From: Actinomycetes bacterium | GTDB taxonomy: Bacteria > Actinomycetota > Actinomycetes > JAHEKZ01 | Direction of reading: 5' to 3' | Assembly: GCA_027117675.1 (NCBI GenBank) | Contig: JAJAYM010000366.1 | Location: forward strand, 1-7,374 | Length of the DNA stretch: 7,374 bases | Part shown: positions 1 through 5,306 of the stretch, piece after piece | Layout: each line of letters opens with the position of its first letter | How positions within the stretch are numbered: the first letter of the stretch is position 1 | Translations under genes and position numbers: made by a program | Notes under the pieces: model-generated | Databases searched by the model: none | What the model was told of the DNA's origin: nothing | Seen by the model: the letters and a program-made list of their open reading frames with translations, nothing else

Positions 1-678
1 AAACAGTTGTCGCCCATCCTCGAGCGACTGGCTGCCGACGACGCTGGCGCTTGGGTGCTTGCCAAGGTCGACGTCGAAGCCAACCCCCAGTTGTCGGCGG
101 CCGCGCAGGTGCAGAGCATCCCGACCACGCTGGTGGTGTGGCAGGGCCAGGTGATCCCGGGTTTCACCGGCGCACTTCCGGAGGCCCAGGTGCGCGACTT
201 TCTTGACCAGGTCGTTGCACTGGTTGGTGCCGCCCCAGTCAGTGGCGACGAGTCCGATGTCGTGCCAGAAGACGCCGAGCTTGCTGTCGCTGATGATGCT
301 CTTGCGCGTGACGACCTTCCGGCAGCAGAGGCGGCCTACCGAGCCATTCTCGTCGGGCGTCCGGAGCACCCCGAGGCGCGACAGGGGCTCGCCAGCGTCA
401 CCCTCCTCAGGCGCACGTCCGGCGTCGATCCGTCCGTCGCGATAGCGGCGGCTGAGGGAACCGACGATGTCGTCGCTCACACGATGGCCGCAGACTTCGA
501 GTTGCTCGGGGGACTGGTGTCGGAGTGTTTCGACCGGATGATTGCTCTGGTGCGCCGGACAAGTGGTGCCGAGCGGGACGCCGCCAAGGAGCATCTCCTC
601 GAGCTCCTCGACCTCGTAGGAAATGAGGATCCGCGGGTGCTGGCCGCTCGCCGCTCCCTGGCCAGCGCGCTGTTCTGA
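1..678 (+). CDS. Thioredoxin-TPR fusion protein, CnoX/YbbN-like (5' end outside window)
   Basis: The frame is open from base 1 (K-Q-L-S-P-I-L-E) to a TGA at 676-678, so the gene enters from the left. The TTG at 7 is internal, not the start. Visible residues resemble the C-terminal part of a thioredoxin fold: a strand with KVDVEANP, then the SIPTT motif with the conserved cis-proline, then VVWQGQ, GFTGALPE and a final helix. A K-Q-L context normally sits right after the W-C-x-x-C active site, so the redox cysteines, if present, lie just outside and cannot be checked. After an acidic linker come TPR-like helices (DLPAAEAAYRAIL, PEHPEARQGLASV). The C-terminal block FDRMIALVRRTSG...HLLELLDLVG..DPRVLAARRSLASALF is typical of actinobacterial thioredoxin-TPR proteins. 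Relatives in the CnoX family act as cytosolic redox-linked holdases. Whether this one is redox-active is unknown. The matrixin gene follows after a 128-nt gap. Confidence 0.85.
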   Translation, partial: KQLSPILERLAADDAGAWVLAKVDVEANPQLSAAAQVQSIPTTLVVWQGQVIPGFTGALPEAQVRDFLDQVVALVGAAPVSGDESDVVPEDAELAVADDALARDDLPAAEAAYRAILVGRPEHPEARQGLASVTLLRRTSGVDPSVAIAAAEGTDDVVAHTMAADFELLGGLVSECFDRMIALVRRTSGAERDAAKEHLLELLDLVGNEDPRVLAARRSLASALF

Positions 679-793
679 GCCTGGCCAACTCCGCGTCGAG
701 GAGTCGATTCACCCGTTTGGACGCGTTCGTCCCCCGTGCGGCGTAGTCAGCAACCCTGGCCCTCCCGCCGAAGACCGGAATGTAGGTCTTGTC

Positions 794-801
794 GAGGAGG
801 A
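794..801 (+). promoter_or_regulatory. Strong Shine-Dalgarno of the matrixin gene
   Basis: The bases GAGGAGGA lie 5 nt before the ATG at 807, which is ideal spacing. This decides the start in favour of ATG 807 over the in-frame TTG at 789. The TTG would place the Shine-Dalgarno inside the coding region and has no comparable site of its own. Confidence 0.8.
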
Positions 802-806
802 CGTCC

Positions 807-1601
807 ATGGTCTCGCGTGCATCGCGACCGATAGTGCTGATGCTGATGGCGGCTGCTGTCACCGTCGGTCTGTCAGCGCCCCTGACATCGAACAACTCGG
901 CGGGTGCGGCTGGCGACGACTTTGAGGTCGCCAACTGGACAGACCCAGATGGCAAAGACCACCGCATCCGGTGGAATCCGTGCCAGACGAAAGTCACCTA
1001 CGCGGTCAACACCCGCTTGGCCGGTGGCACGACGGCAGCTCGCAACGCCGCTGTTGCCGATGTGAAGGCCGCGTTCAAGCGCGTGTCGAATCGCACCGGA
1101 ATCCCGTTTGCGTTCGCCGGGCGCACGTCAGAGATCCCGAACAACGCTGAAGACGAGTCGTGGTCAAACCGGCAGAAGGCAGCAGAGATCGTCGTCGCCT
1201 GGGTCGACCAGTCACGGGCGAAGTACCGGACCAACCTCATGACTGATAACGGAAATGGTTACGCCTCGGGGGTCGGCGGGTGGATGATGCGTGCCTGGAC
1301 CGACTCCGAGGGTCGCTGGCGGGCAGCGATCGGACGCGGGTTCGTCGTGATCAACTCAGGTCACAACAGCACCTACACGGCTGGGTTCGGATCCGGCGTG
1401 ACGCGCGGAGCGTTGCTGCTGCACGAGATCGGTCACGCCGTTGGACTCGACCACGTGGGAACGACCAGCGAGATCATGTACCCGACCATGCTCGAACGTT
1501 CCTTCAGCAAGTACAAAGACGGCGACCGCAACGGGTTGTCCCGGGTCGGCAAGCCGCTCGGCTGTATTGCCGGCGCGTCAGACACCTGGCCGCAGATCTA
1601 G
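807..1601 (+). CDS. Secreted matrixin-like zinc metalloprotease
   Basis: This is a 264-aa predicted exported protease. Residues 1-35 form a signal peptide: basic MVSRASR, then a hydrophobic run IVLMLMAAAVTVGL, then an Ala/Gly-rich segment with likely cleavage near residues 34-36. The mature part has the RWNPC motif (Cys59) common near the N-terminus of actinobacterial matrixin-type proteins. The zinc site is HEIGHAVGLDH at residues 206-216, an exact HExxHxxGxxH metzincin motif with three His ligands and the catalytic Glu207. The Met-turn methionine is Met224 in SEIMYP, as expected downstream of the third His. The protein has only two cysteines, Cys59 and Cys253, so a disulfide closing the domain is plausible once exported. 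There is no lipobox, LPxTG or transmembrane anchor, so it is probably released. Substrate unknown. The gene appears monocistronic and converges on the DUF885 gene 15 nt away. Family call is firm; the biological role is not known. Confidence 0.88.
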   Translation: MVSRASRPIVLMLMAAAVTVGLSAPLTSNNSAGAAGDDFEVANWTDPDGKDHRIRWNPCQTKVTYAVNTRLAGGTTAARNAAVADVKAAFKRVSNRTGIPFAFAGRTSEIPNNAEDESWSNRQKAAEIVVAWVDQSRAKYRTNLMTDNGNGYASGVGGWMMRAWTDSEGRWRAAIGRGFVVINSGHNSTYTAGFGSGVTRGALLLHEIGHAVGLDHVGTTSEIMYPTMLERSFSKYKDGDRNGLSRVGKPLGCIAGASDTWPQI

Positions 1602-1616
1602 CGCGCAGATCTAGCG
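1591..1616 (+). repeat. Perfect 13-bp tandem duplication across the matrixin stop codon
   Basis: CGCAGATCTAGCG occurs twice head to tail, at 1591-1603 and 1604-1616. The first copy carries the last codons and TAG stop of the matrixin gene. The second fills the gap up to the first base of the convergent DUF885 stop codon (1617). Because AGATCT is self-complementary, the two copies could also form a weak 6-bp stem with a 7-nt loop. No T-run follows on either strand, so it does not look like a normal intrinsic terminator. Confidence 0.9.
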
Positions 1617-3122
1617 TCAGCCGGATCGGACCGCTTCGCCCACCAACCCCAGCGGTGGGGAGCCCAGCTCCATGAGCGCGTCATGGAACCGCCTCAGTGA
1701 GAACGCCGAACCCCATTGTCGCCGAGCGTCTTCTCTGGCGTCGAGGATCATCCACTTGCCCCACGTGTAGACCCCATAGGTGGGATCGAACGACCCTCTG
1801 CGCGCCTCCGAACGCGCCGTCGCCTGGGGCATCAGCGCGTCACTCACAAAGGCTGCTGTTGCTTCATCGACGTTCATGGCTCCGGTGTGCAGGCCGATGG
1901 CACACCACAGGCGTGTCACCCGCACCAGCGCCTCAAGGGCGACGCCGATCTGGAACCGAGGGTCGTCGGCGCGGATGCCTTCTTCGAGCATGAGCTCCTC
2001 GCCGTAGTGCGCCCAGCCCTCGGCAAAGCCTGCACCGACCAGTGATCGCCGGACGTCTCCTGGTACATGTCGCAGGGCCCGCCCATGCGCAAAGTGACCG
2101 GGGGCTACCTCGTGTGCGGTGACCGCTGCGAGGGCTGTCTCGCTGAACATCGAGAGCCATTCGGCTTGCTCCGATTCCGGCCAGGTCGGTTCGGGTGGGG
2201 TGATGTCGTAGTGGGATGGCCCATCCGGCTCGTAGGGGCCAGACCAGGCGAGCATCGCTGTCGCCCAACGACGTGATGGTGGCGCAACTCCGACGCGGCA
2301 CTCGCCATCGAGGTGAGTGAGCCATTCTCGTTCACGACAGAAGGCGATGGTTTCATCGCTGACCGCCGCTGCTGCTGACACCACGTCCTCAGCAGCTGGA
2401 TGCTCAGCGAGCAGCGTGGCGACGGTGTCTGCCGAGCGAACTCCTGGCGCCAGCCGCTGACATCCGGCGTCCATCATCGCGCGCAGTCGTTCGCGCTCCT
2501 GCTCGGCGCGAGCTGTCAGGGAGGTGAGGTCGACATCGGCGACGGCTTCGTGGGCGCCCATCAACAGTTCGAGTGCCGAGCGACCGAGCGCGGTATCGGG
2601 GGGACCGTCGACAGCCAGCCCGCGCAAGTGCTCGACGAAGCGCCCGTGTGCCGCGAGTGCCGCCTTAGCGCCGCGATTGTCCTTGGGTATGCCGTCGGCG
2701 AGTCCGACGACAGCGGGCAGCAGGGCCTCGGCGCCCGGCGCCGGCACCCGGTCGAGCGACTCGATAGCCATATCGACGCCATCGGGCCACTGAGCCAGAT
2801 GCAGAGTCCGCGCAACATCGCGCTCCTCTTCTGGGGCGTAGTTGCGGTCGTAGCAGGCGAGCTCGAGGTTTTCCAGGTGGACCAGCGGGTTGCGCCGGTG
2901 CATGTGGAGGGCGCCAAGGGCAACCCGCGCTGAGTTCTCGAACGCTCGAAGATGTGCCTCGTCGTGGGCATCCTCGATCGACGGTCCACCGAGTTGGGCG
3001 AGGGCTTTGTCGACGCCGGCGGGTGACAGATCCTGGATCTGGCCGTCGTACTCGTGGCGACCAGTGCCTTCGCGTGCCTCGGCGATGGACAGGTCGATGA
3101 CAGCGCGCAGTCGGGCATTCAT
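1617..3122 (-). CDS. DUF885 family putative zinc metallopeptidase
   Basis: This 501-aa protein has no signal peptide or membrane segment and is probably cytosolic. It has the C-terminal hallmarks of the DUF885 family: HEVAPGH at residues 337-343 (His337, Glu338, His343), EGWAHY with Glu368 as the likely third metal ligand, a TYGVYTWGKWMIL segment near 448-460, and FHDALMELGSPPLGLV at about 479-494. The HExxxGH plus downstream Glu layout resembles gluzincin-type peptidases, but with one extra residue inside the usual HExxH spacing. No enzymatic activity is established from sequence. The N-terminal ~200 residues are helical and variable, as is usual in the family. The ATG at 3122 is the only plausible start. 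It lacks a Shine-Dalgarno but has a -10-like TACGCT 7 nt upstream, consistent with leaderless translation. The gene is divergent from etfB and convergent with the matrixin gene. Confidence 0.85.
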   Translation of the reverse strand: MNARLRAVIDLSIAEAREGTGRHEYDGQIQDLSPAGVDKALAQLGGPSIEDAHDEAHLRAFENSARVALGALHMHRRNPLVHLENLELACYDRNYAPEEERDVARTLHLAQWPDGVDMAIESLDRVPAPGAEALLPAVVGLADGIPKDNRGAKAALAAHGRFVEHLRGLAVDGPPDTALGRSALELLMGAHEAVADVDLTSLTARAEQERERLRAMMDAGCQRLAPGVRSADTVATLLAEHPAAEDVVSAAAAVSDETIAFCREREWLTHLDGECRVGVAPPSRRWATAMLAWSGPYEPDGPSHYDITPPEPTWPESEQAEWLSMFSETALAAVTAHEVAPGHFAHGRALRHVPGDVRRSLVGAGFAEGWAHYGEELMLEEGIRADDPRFQIGVALEALVRVTRLWCAIGLHTGAMNVDEATAAFVSDALMPQATARSEARRGSFDPTYGVYTWGKWMILDAREDARRQWGSAFSLRRFHDALMELGSPPLGLVGEAVRSG

Positions 3123-3129
3123 GACGGTG

Positions 3130-3135
3130 AGCGTA
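3130..3135 (-). promoter_or_regulatory. Candidate -10 box for a leaderless DUF885 transcript
   Basis: On the minus strand TACGCT fits the actinobacterial TAnnnT -10 consensus. It ends 7 nt before the ATG, so transcription would begin at or within a base or two of the start codon. The absence of a Shine-Dalgarno before this ATG supports the idea. I see no convincing -35 box about 17 nt further upstream. This is a prediction from pattern and spacing only. Confidence 0.45.
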
Positions 3136-3187
3136 GGTGAGCAGCACGCCCAGGCTCGGGGCGGCCGGAGGCTCCGTCCTGGTGGCG

Positions 3188-3268
3188 GCAGCCCCTCGCT
3201 ACGAGAGTTAGCCCTGGATTTATGGCCTGTAGCGCCGCATTTTCGAGGCTAACTCTCGTAGCGGCTGC
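3188..3268. repeat. Long inverted repeat (17-bp perfect arms, 33-nt loop)
   Basis: The arm at 3197-3213 (CGCTACGAGAGTTAGCC) is the exact reverse complement of 3247-3263. The arms enclose 33 nt that are richer in A/T than the surroundings (GGATTTATGG, CATTTTCG). A further 5 bp (GCAGC at 3188-3192 with GCTGC at 3264-3268) can pair if 3193-3196 bulges out. It lies upstream of both flanking genes, so it is badly placed for a terminator of either. Possible identities are a dispersed palindromic repeat or MITE-like element, a DNA cruciform or protein site, or a small structured RNA. No flanking target-site duplication is visible. The inverted repeat is certain; its role is not. Confidence 0.85.
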
Positions 3269-3336
3269 TGAGCGCCATGGCGAGCGCAAACGCCCCAAGT
3301 GACGGGAATCACTGCTCCACTGCGGCCCTGGGGGTG

Positions 3337-3348
3337 ATTGGATCCAAT
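3337..3348. promoter_or_regulatory. 12-bp perfect palindrome, candidate operator
   Basis: ATTGGATCCAAT is fully self-complementary and A/T-rich at its ends, in a G/C-rich genome. It lies 143 nt before the etfB start. Its size and symmetry are like operators of dimeric helix-turn-helix repressors such as the GntR family, but no regulator gene is present in the window. Assignment as an operator is inference. Confidence 0.4.
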
Positions 3349-3359
3349 GCTTCTGGCAG

Positions 3360-3409
3360 ACTGACGCGTGAGTCAGTTACTGACATCAGTGGCCGCCTCA
3401 GGGACTGAC
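3360..3409. promoter_or_regulatory. Cluster of alternating ACTGA/TCAGT half-sites, candidate operator for etfBA
   Basis: Five copies of the 5-mer ACTGA occur in strictly alternating orientation: ACTGA 3360-3364, TCAGT 3373-3377, ACTGA 3379-3383, TCAGT 3386-3390, ACTGA 3404-3408. Neighbouring pairs make near or perfect palindromes, for example GTCAGT-T-ACTGAC at 3372-3384 and ACTGA-CA-TCAGT at 3379-3390. The cluster ends 83 nt before the etfB start codon, where a promoter would be expected. This suggests cooperative binding of a dimeric regulator. The repeats are seen directly; the binding role is inferred. Confidence 0.45.
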
Positions 3410-3478
3410 CCGTTCGGGTCGGCATCACCCACCGACGGCCCGACCACTCCGGCGGGCACGACGGTCGGCATCAGGAGG
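3405..3478 (+). promoter_or_regulatory. Structured leader before etfB with mutually exclusive pairings
   Basis: A hairpin can form from GACCC (3407-3411) and GGGTC (3416-3420) with a 4-nt GTTC loop, extendable to 7 bp with one G-U pair. An 11-bp direct repeat, GGTCGGCATCA, occurs at 3417-3427 and 3463-3473. The GGTCGG of either copy can pair with the single CCGACC at 3440-3445, so the two stems exclude each other. The second copy abuts the Shine-Dalgarno. G/C-rich DNA offers many such pairings by chance, so this is a weak riboregulator candidate. Confidence 0.3.
3473..3478 (+). promoter_or_regulatory. Shine-Dalgarno of etfB, with long spacing
   Basis: AGGAGG is a full-consensus ribosome binding site, but 13 nt separate it from the GTG at 3492, longer than the usual 5-9. 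No better in-frame start lies closer, and the protein alignment context (MKIVVCVKQVPD) supports the GTG. Confidence 0.65.
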
Positions 3479-3491
3479 TGCGTTCGTCGCC

Positions 3492-4295
3492 GTGAAAATT
3501 GTCGTGTGCGTGAAGCAGGTGCCCGATTCTTGGGCCGAGAAGAAACTCAACCCGACTGACAACACCCTCGACCGTGATGCCGCCGACGCTGTTGTCAACG
3601 AGCTGGACGAATATGCAATTGAAGAGGCACTGCAAATCCGAGAGCGACTCGGCGGCGCTGACGCGTGCACGGTGACCGTGCTGACCGTCGGCCCCGAGAA
3701 GGCGATTGAGAGCGTCCGCAAAGGTCTGCAGATGGGCGCCGATGACGGTGTCCACGTGATCGATGATGCCATCCACGGTAGTGACGCCGTTGCCACCTCC
3801 GCAGTGCTTGCTTCCGCGATTGAACGTCTGGCACCTGACCTTGTCCTGATGGGCTCGGAGAGCACCGACGCTCGGATGTCGGTCGTTCCAGCGATGCTCG
3901 CCGAGCGCACCGGACGCCCACAGTTGACGTTTGCCGGCAAAGTCGAACTCGACGCTGCATCCAGCCCCGGCACCGTGCGCATTCAGCGAGTGACCGACTA
4001 CGGATACGACGTCGTCGAGGCGCAGCTTCCCGCGGTGGTGAGCGTGGTCGAGAAGATCAACGAACCCCGCTACCCGTCCTTCAAGGGGATCATGGCGGCC
4101 AAGAAGAAGCCGGTCGAGACGTTGTCGCTGACTGACCTCGGCGTCGAGGCAGCCGCTGTGGGCCTCACGGGCTCCTGGAGTTCAGTGCAGGACTTCGCCG
4201 CCCGTCCGCCACGGGCAGCCGGCACTGTCGTCACCGACGCCGGCGACGGCGGCACCAAAGTGGCTGACTTCCTCAGCGCCCAGAAGTTCATCTGA
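3492..4295 (+). CDS. etfB: Electron transfer flavoprotein beta subunit
   Basis: The 267-aa length is typical for EtfB (FixA). With EtfA it forms the soluble heterodimer that accepts electrons from acyl-CoA and related dehydrogenases and passes them to ETF-quinone oxidoreductase. Diagnostic motifs are VKQVPD at residues 7-12, the GADDGVHV and HGSDAVAT segments of the nucleotide (AMP) binding fold, GSESTD at 121-126, and the ETF-beta signature region NEPRYPSFKGIMAAKKK at 190-206. The protein ends with DFLSAQKFI, like actinobacterial homologues. The start is GTG, chosen because the conserved N-terminus begins there and AGGAGG lies upstream. etfA follows 30 nt downstream, so the two are surely co-transcribed. 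The upstream region carries operator-like repeats, so expression may be regulated, perhaps with fatty-acid or amino-acid catabolism; that is inference. No acyl-CoA dehydrogenase gene is in the window. Confidence 0.95.
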   Translation: MKIVVCVKQVPDSWAEKKLNPTDNTLDRDAADAVVNELDEYAIEEALQIRERLGGADACTVTVLTVGPEKAIESVRKGLQMGADDGVHVIDDAIHGSDAVATSAVLASAIERLAPDLVLMGSESTDARMSVVPAMLAERTGRPQLTFAGKVELDAASSPGTVRIQRVTDYGYDVVEAQLPAVVSVVEKINEPRYPSFKGIMAAKKKPVETLSLTDLGVEAAAVGLTGSWSSVQDFAARPPRAAGTVVTDAGDGGTKVADFLSAQKFI

Positions 4296-4325
4296 CCAGC
4301 AGGCACAACCGTCCGGGAGGACCCC

Positions 4326-5279
4326 ATGGCTGAAGTACTTGTGCTCGTTGAGCACGCCAGCGGTGACGTCAAGAAGGTCACCTTCGAACTCCTCACCCTC
4401 GCTCGCTCACTCGGAGAGCCTTCCGCTGTCGTCATCGGCGACGTCACCGATGATCTCGTCGCCAGCCTGGCTGATGGCGGCGCCGACACCGTCTATGTGG
4501 CCAGCGGGTCTGAGTATGGCGACCACGTAGTGGCGCCGAAGGTCACCGCACTTCAGGCAGCACTAGCAGCGTCAGGCGCCGCCGGCGTCCTGGTGCCGGC
4601 CACGGCCGAGGGTAAAGAGATCGCCGCTCGGCTCGCGGTGCGTACCGGCTCGGGCATCATCACCGACGCCGTTGGCGTGGACGCCGGATTCGTCGCTCAG
4701 CAGTCGGTCTTCGGCGGCTCGACCTTGGTGCACTCCGCCGTCAGCACCGGAACTCCGATCATCGCCGTGCGCCCCAACAGTGTTGCCGCTGAGCCGTCTT
4801 CTGGTGTCGGGCGACGGGTTGATTTGGATGTGACGGTCACCGACACGGATCGGCTGACGACGGTTACCGAGCGGGTCGCTCAGCAGAAAGCAGGACGCCC
4901 AGAGCTCAACGAGGCGGCGATCGTCGTCTCCGGCGGGCGTGGCGTCGGGTCGCCTGAGGGATTCGCCGTGATCGAGTCCCTCGCCGACTCCCTCGGCGCC
5001 GCCGTCGGGGCGTCGCGCGCCGCCACCGACGCCGGCTGGTACCCGCACCAGTTCCAAGTAGGCCAGACCGGCAAGACCGTCTCGCCGCAGCTCTACATCG
5101 CGAACGGAATCTCCGGGGCTATTCAACACCGGGCGGGGATGCAGACGTCGAAGACGATCATCGCGGTCAACAAGGATCCGGAGGCGCCGATCTTCGACCT
5201 CGTTGACTTCGGGGTCGTCGGTGACCTGCATGCCATCGTGCCCCAGCTGACCGAGGAAGTCACTCGGCGCAGGGCCTGA
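4326..5279 (+). CDS. etfA: Electron transfer flavoprotein alpha subunit
   Basis: This 317-aa protein is a full-length EtfA (FixB), the subunit that carries most of the FAD site. The N-terminal ~185 residues form the ETF alpha/beta domain (AEVLVLVEHASG, then VLVPATAEGKEIAARLAVRTGSG). The C-terminal FAD domain shows VVSGGRGVGSPEGF, GASRAATDAGWYP and QVGQTGKTVSP. The PROSITE-type ETF-alpha signature starts at LYIANGISGAIQH (256-268) and runs on to AVNKD, followed by PIFDLVDFGVVGDL. All key flavin-contacting segments appear intact. The ATG at 4326 has GGGAGG 5 nt upstream. It is preceded by etfB at 30 nt and followed by the cysteine desulfurase at 27 nt, which may belong to the same transcript or have its own promoter. 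It looks like an ordinary catabolic (non-bifurcating) ETF by context, but I cannot prove the electron partner. Confidence 0.95.
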   Translation: MAEVLVLVEHASGDVKKVTFELLTLARSLGEPSAVVIGDVTDDLVASLADGGADTVYVASGSEYGDHVVAPKVTALQAALAASGAAGVLVPATAEGKEIAARLAVRTGSGIITDAVGVDAGFVAQQSVFGGSTLVHSAVSTGTPIIAVRPNSVAAEPSSGVGRRVDLDVTVTDTDRLTTVTERVAQQKAGRPELNEAAIVVSGGRGVGSPEGFAVIESLADSLGAAVGASRAATDAGWYPHQFQVGQTGKTVSPQLYIANGISGAIQHRAGMQTSKTIIAVNKDPEAPIFDLVDFGVVGDLHAIVPQLTEEVTRRRA

Positions 5280-5291
5280 CACCGGCTCGCC

Positions 5292-5297
5292 TAGACT
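5292..5297 (+). promoter_or_regulatory. Candidate -10 box just before the cysteine desulfurase gene
   Basis: TAGACT matches TAnnnT and ends 9 nt before the ATG at 5307, in the 27-nt gap after etfA. With no good Shine-Dalgarno before that ATG, a near-leaderless transcript (0-3 nt leader) is plausible. This would let the desulfurase-mnmA pair be expressed independently of etfBA. There is no clear -35 box. Prediction from spacing only. Confidence 0.4.
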
Positions 5298-5306
5298 GAG
5301 TCGGCG

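Larger units (their letters stand above)
3123..3491. other. Divergent intergenic region between the DUF885 gene and etfB
   Basis: This 369-bp stretch separates two genes transcribed away from each other, and I find no convincing coding sequence in it. The left third is G/C-rich and carries the DUF885 promoter candidate. The middle holds a long hairpin-forming inverted repeat (3188-3268). The right part holds a 12-bp palindrome (3337-3348), a cluster of ACTGA half-sites (3360-3409) and the structured etfB leader with its Shine-Dalgarno. The positions 3269-3336 show nothing I can assign. Confidence 0.8.

Noticed and set aside
719..732. Small hairpin GGACG-CGTT-CGTCC after the thioredoxin-TPR gene as a terminator
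   Set aside because: The stem is only 5 bp and is not followed by a T-run, so it is too weak to call.
407..997. 196-codon minus-strand frame over the thioredoxin-TPR and matrixin gene starts
   Set aside because: Most of it is antisense to two well-supported genes and is Arg/Pro-rich without recognisable motifs. Only the short gap portion is kept, as a low-interest finding.
3273..3282. 10-bp palindrome CGCCATGGCG
   Set aside because: A short G/C palindrome is common by chance at this base composition, and nothing else supports a role.
3368..3559. 63-codon plus-strand frame in the etfB upstream region
   Set aside because: It overlaps the operator-like repeats and runs into etfB in another frame. 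It has no ribosome site or recognisable content.
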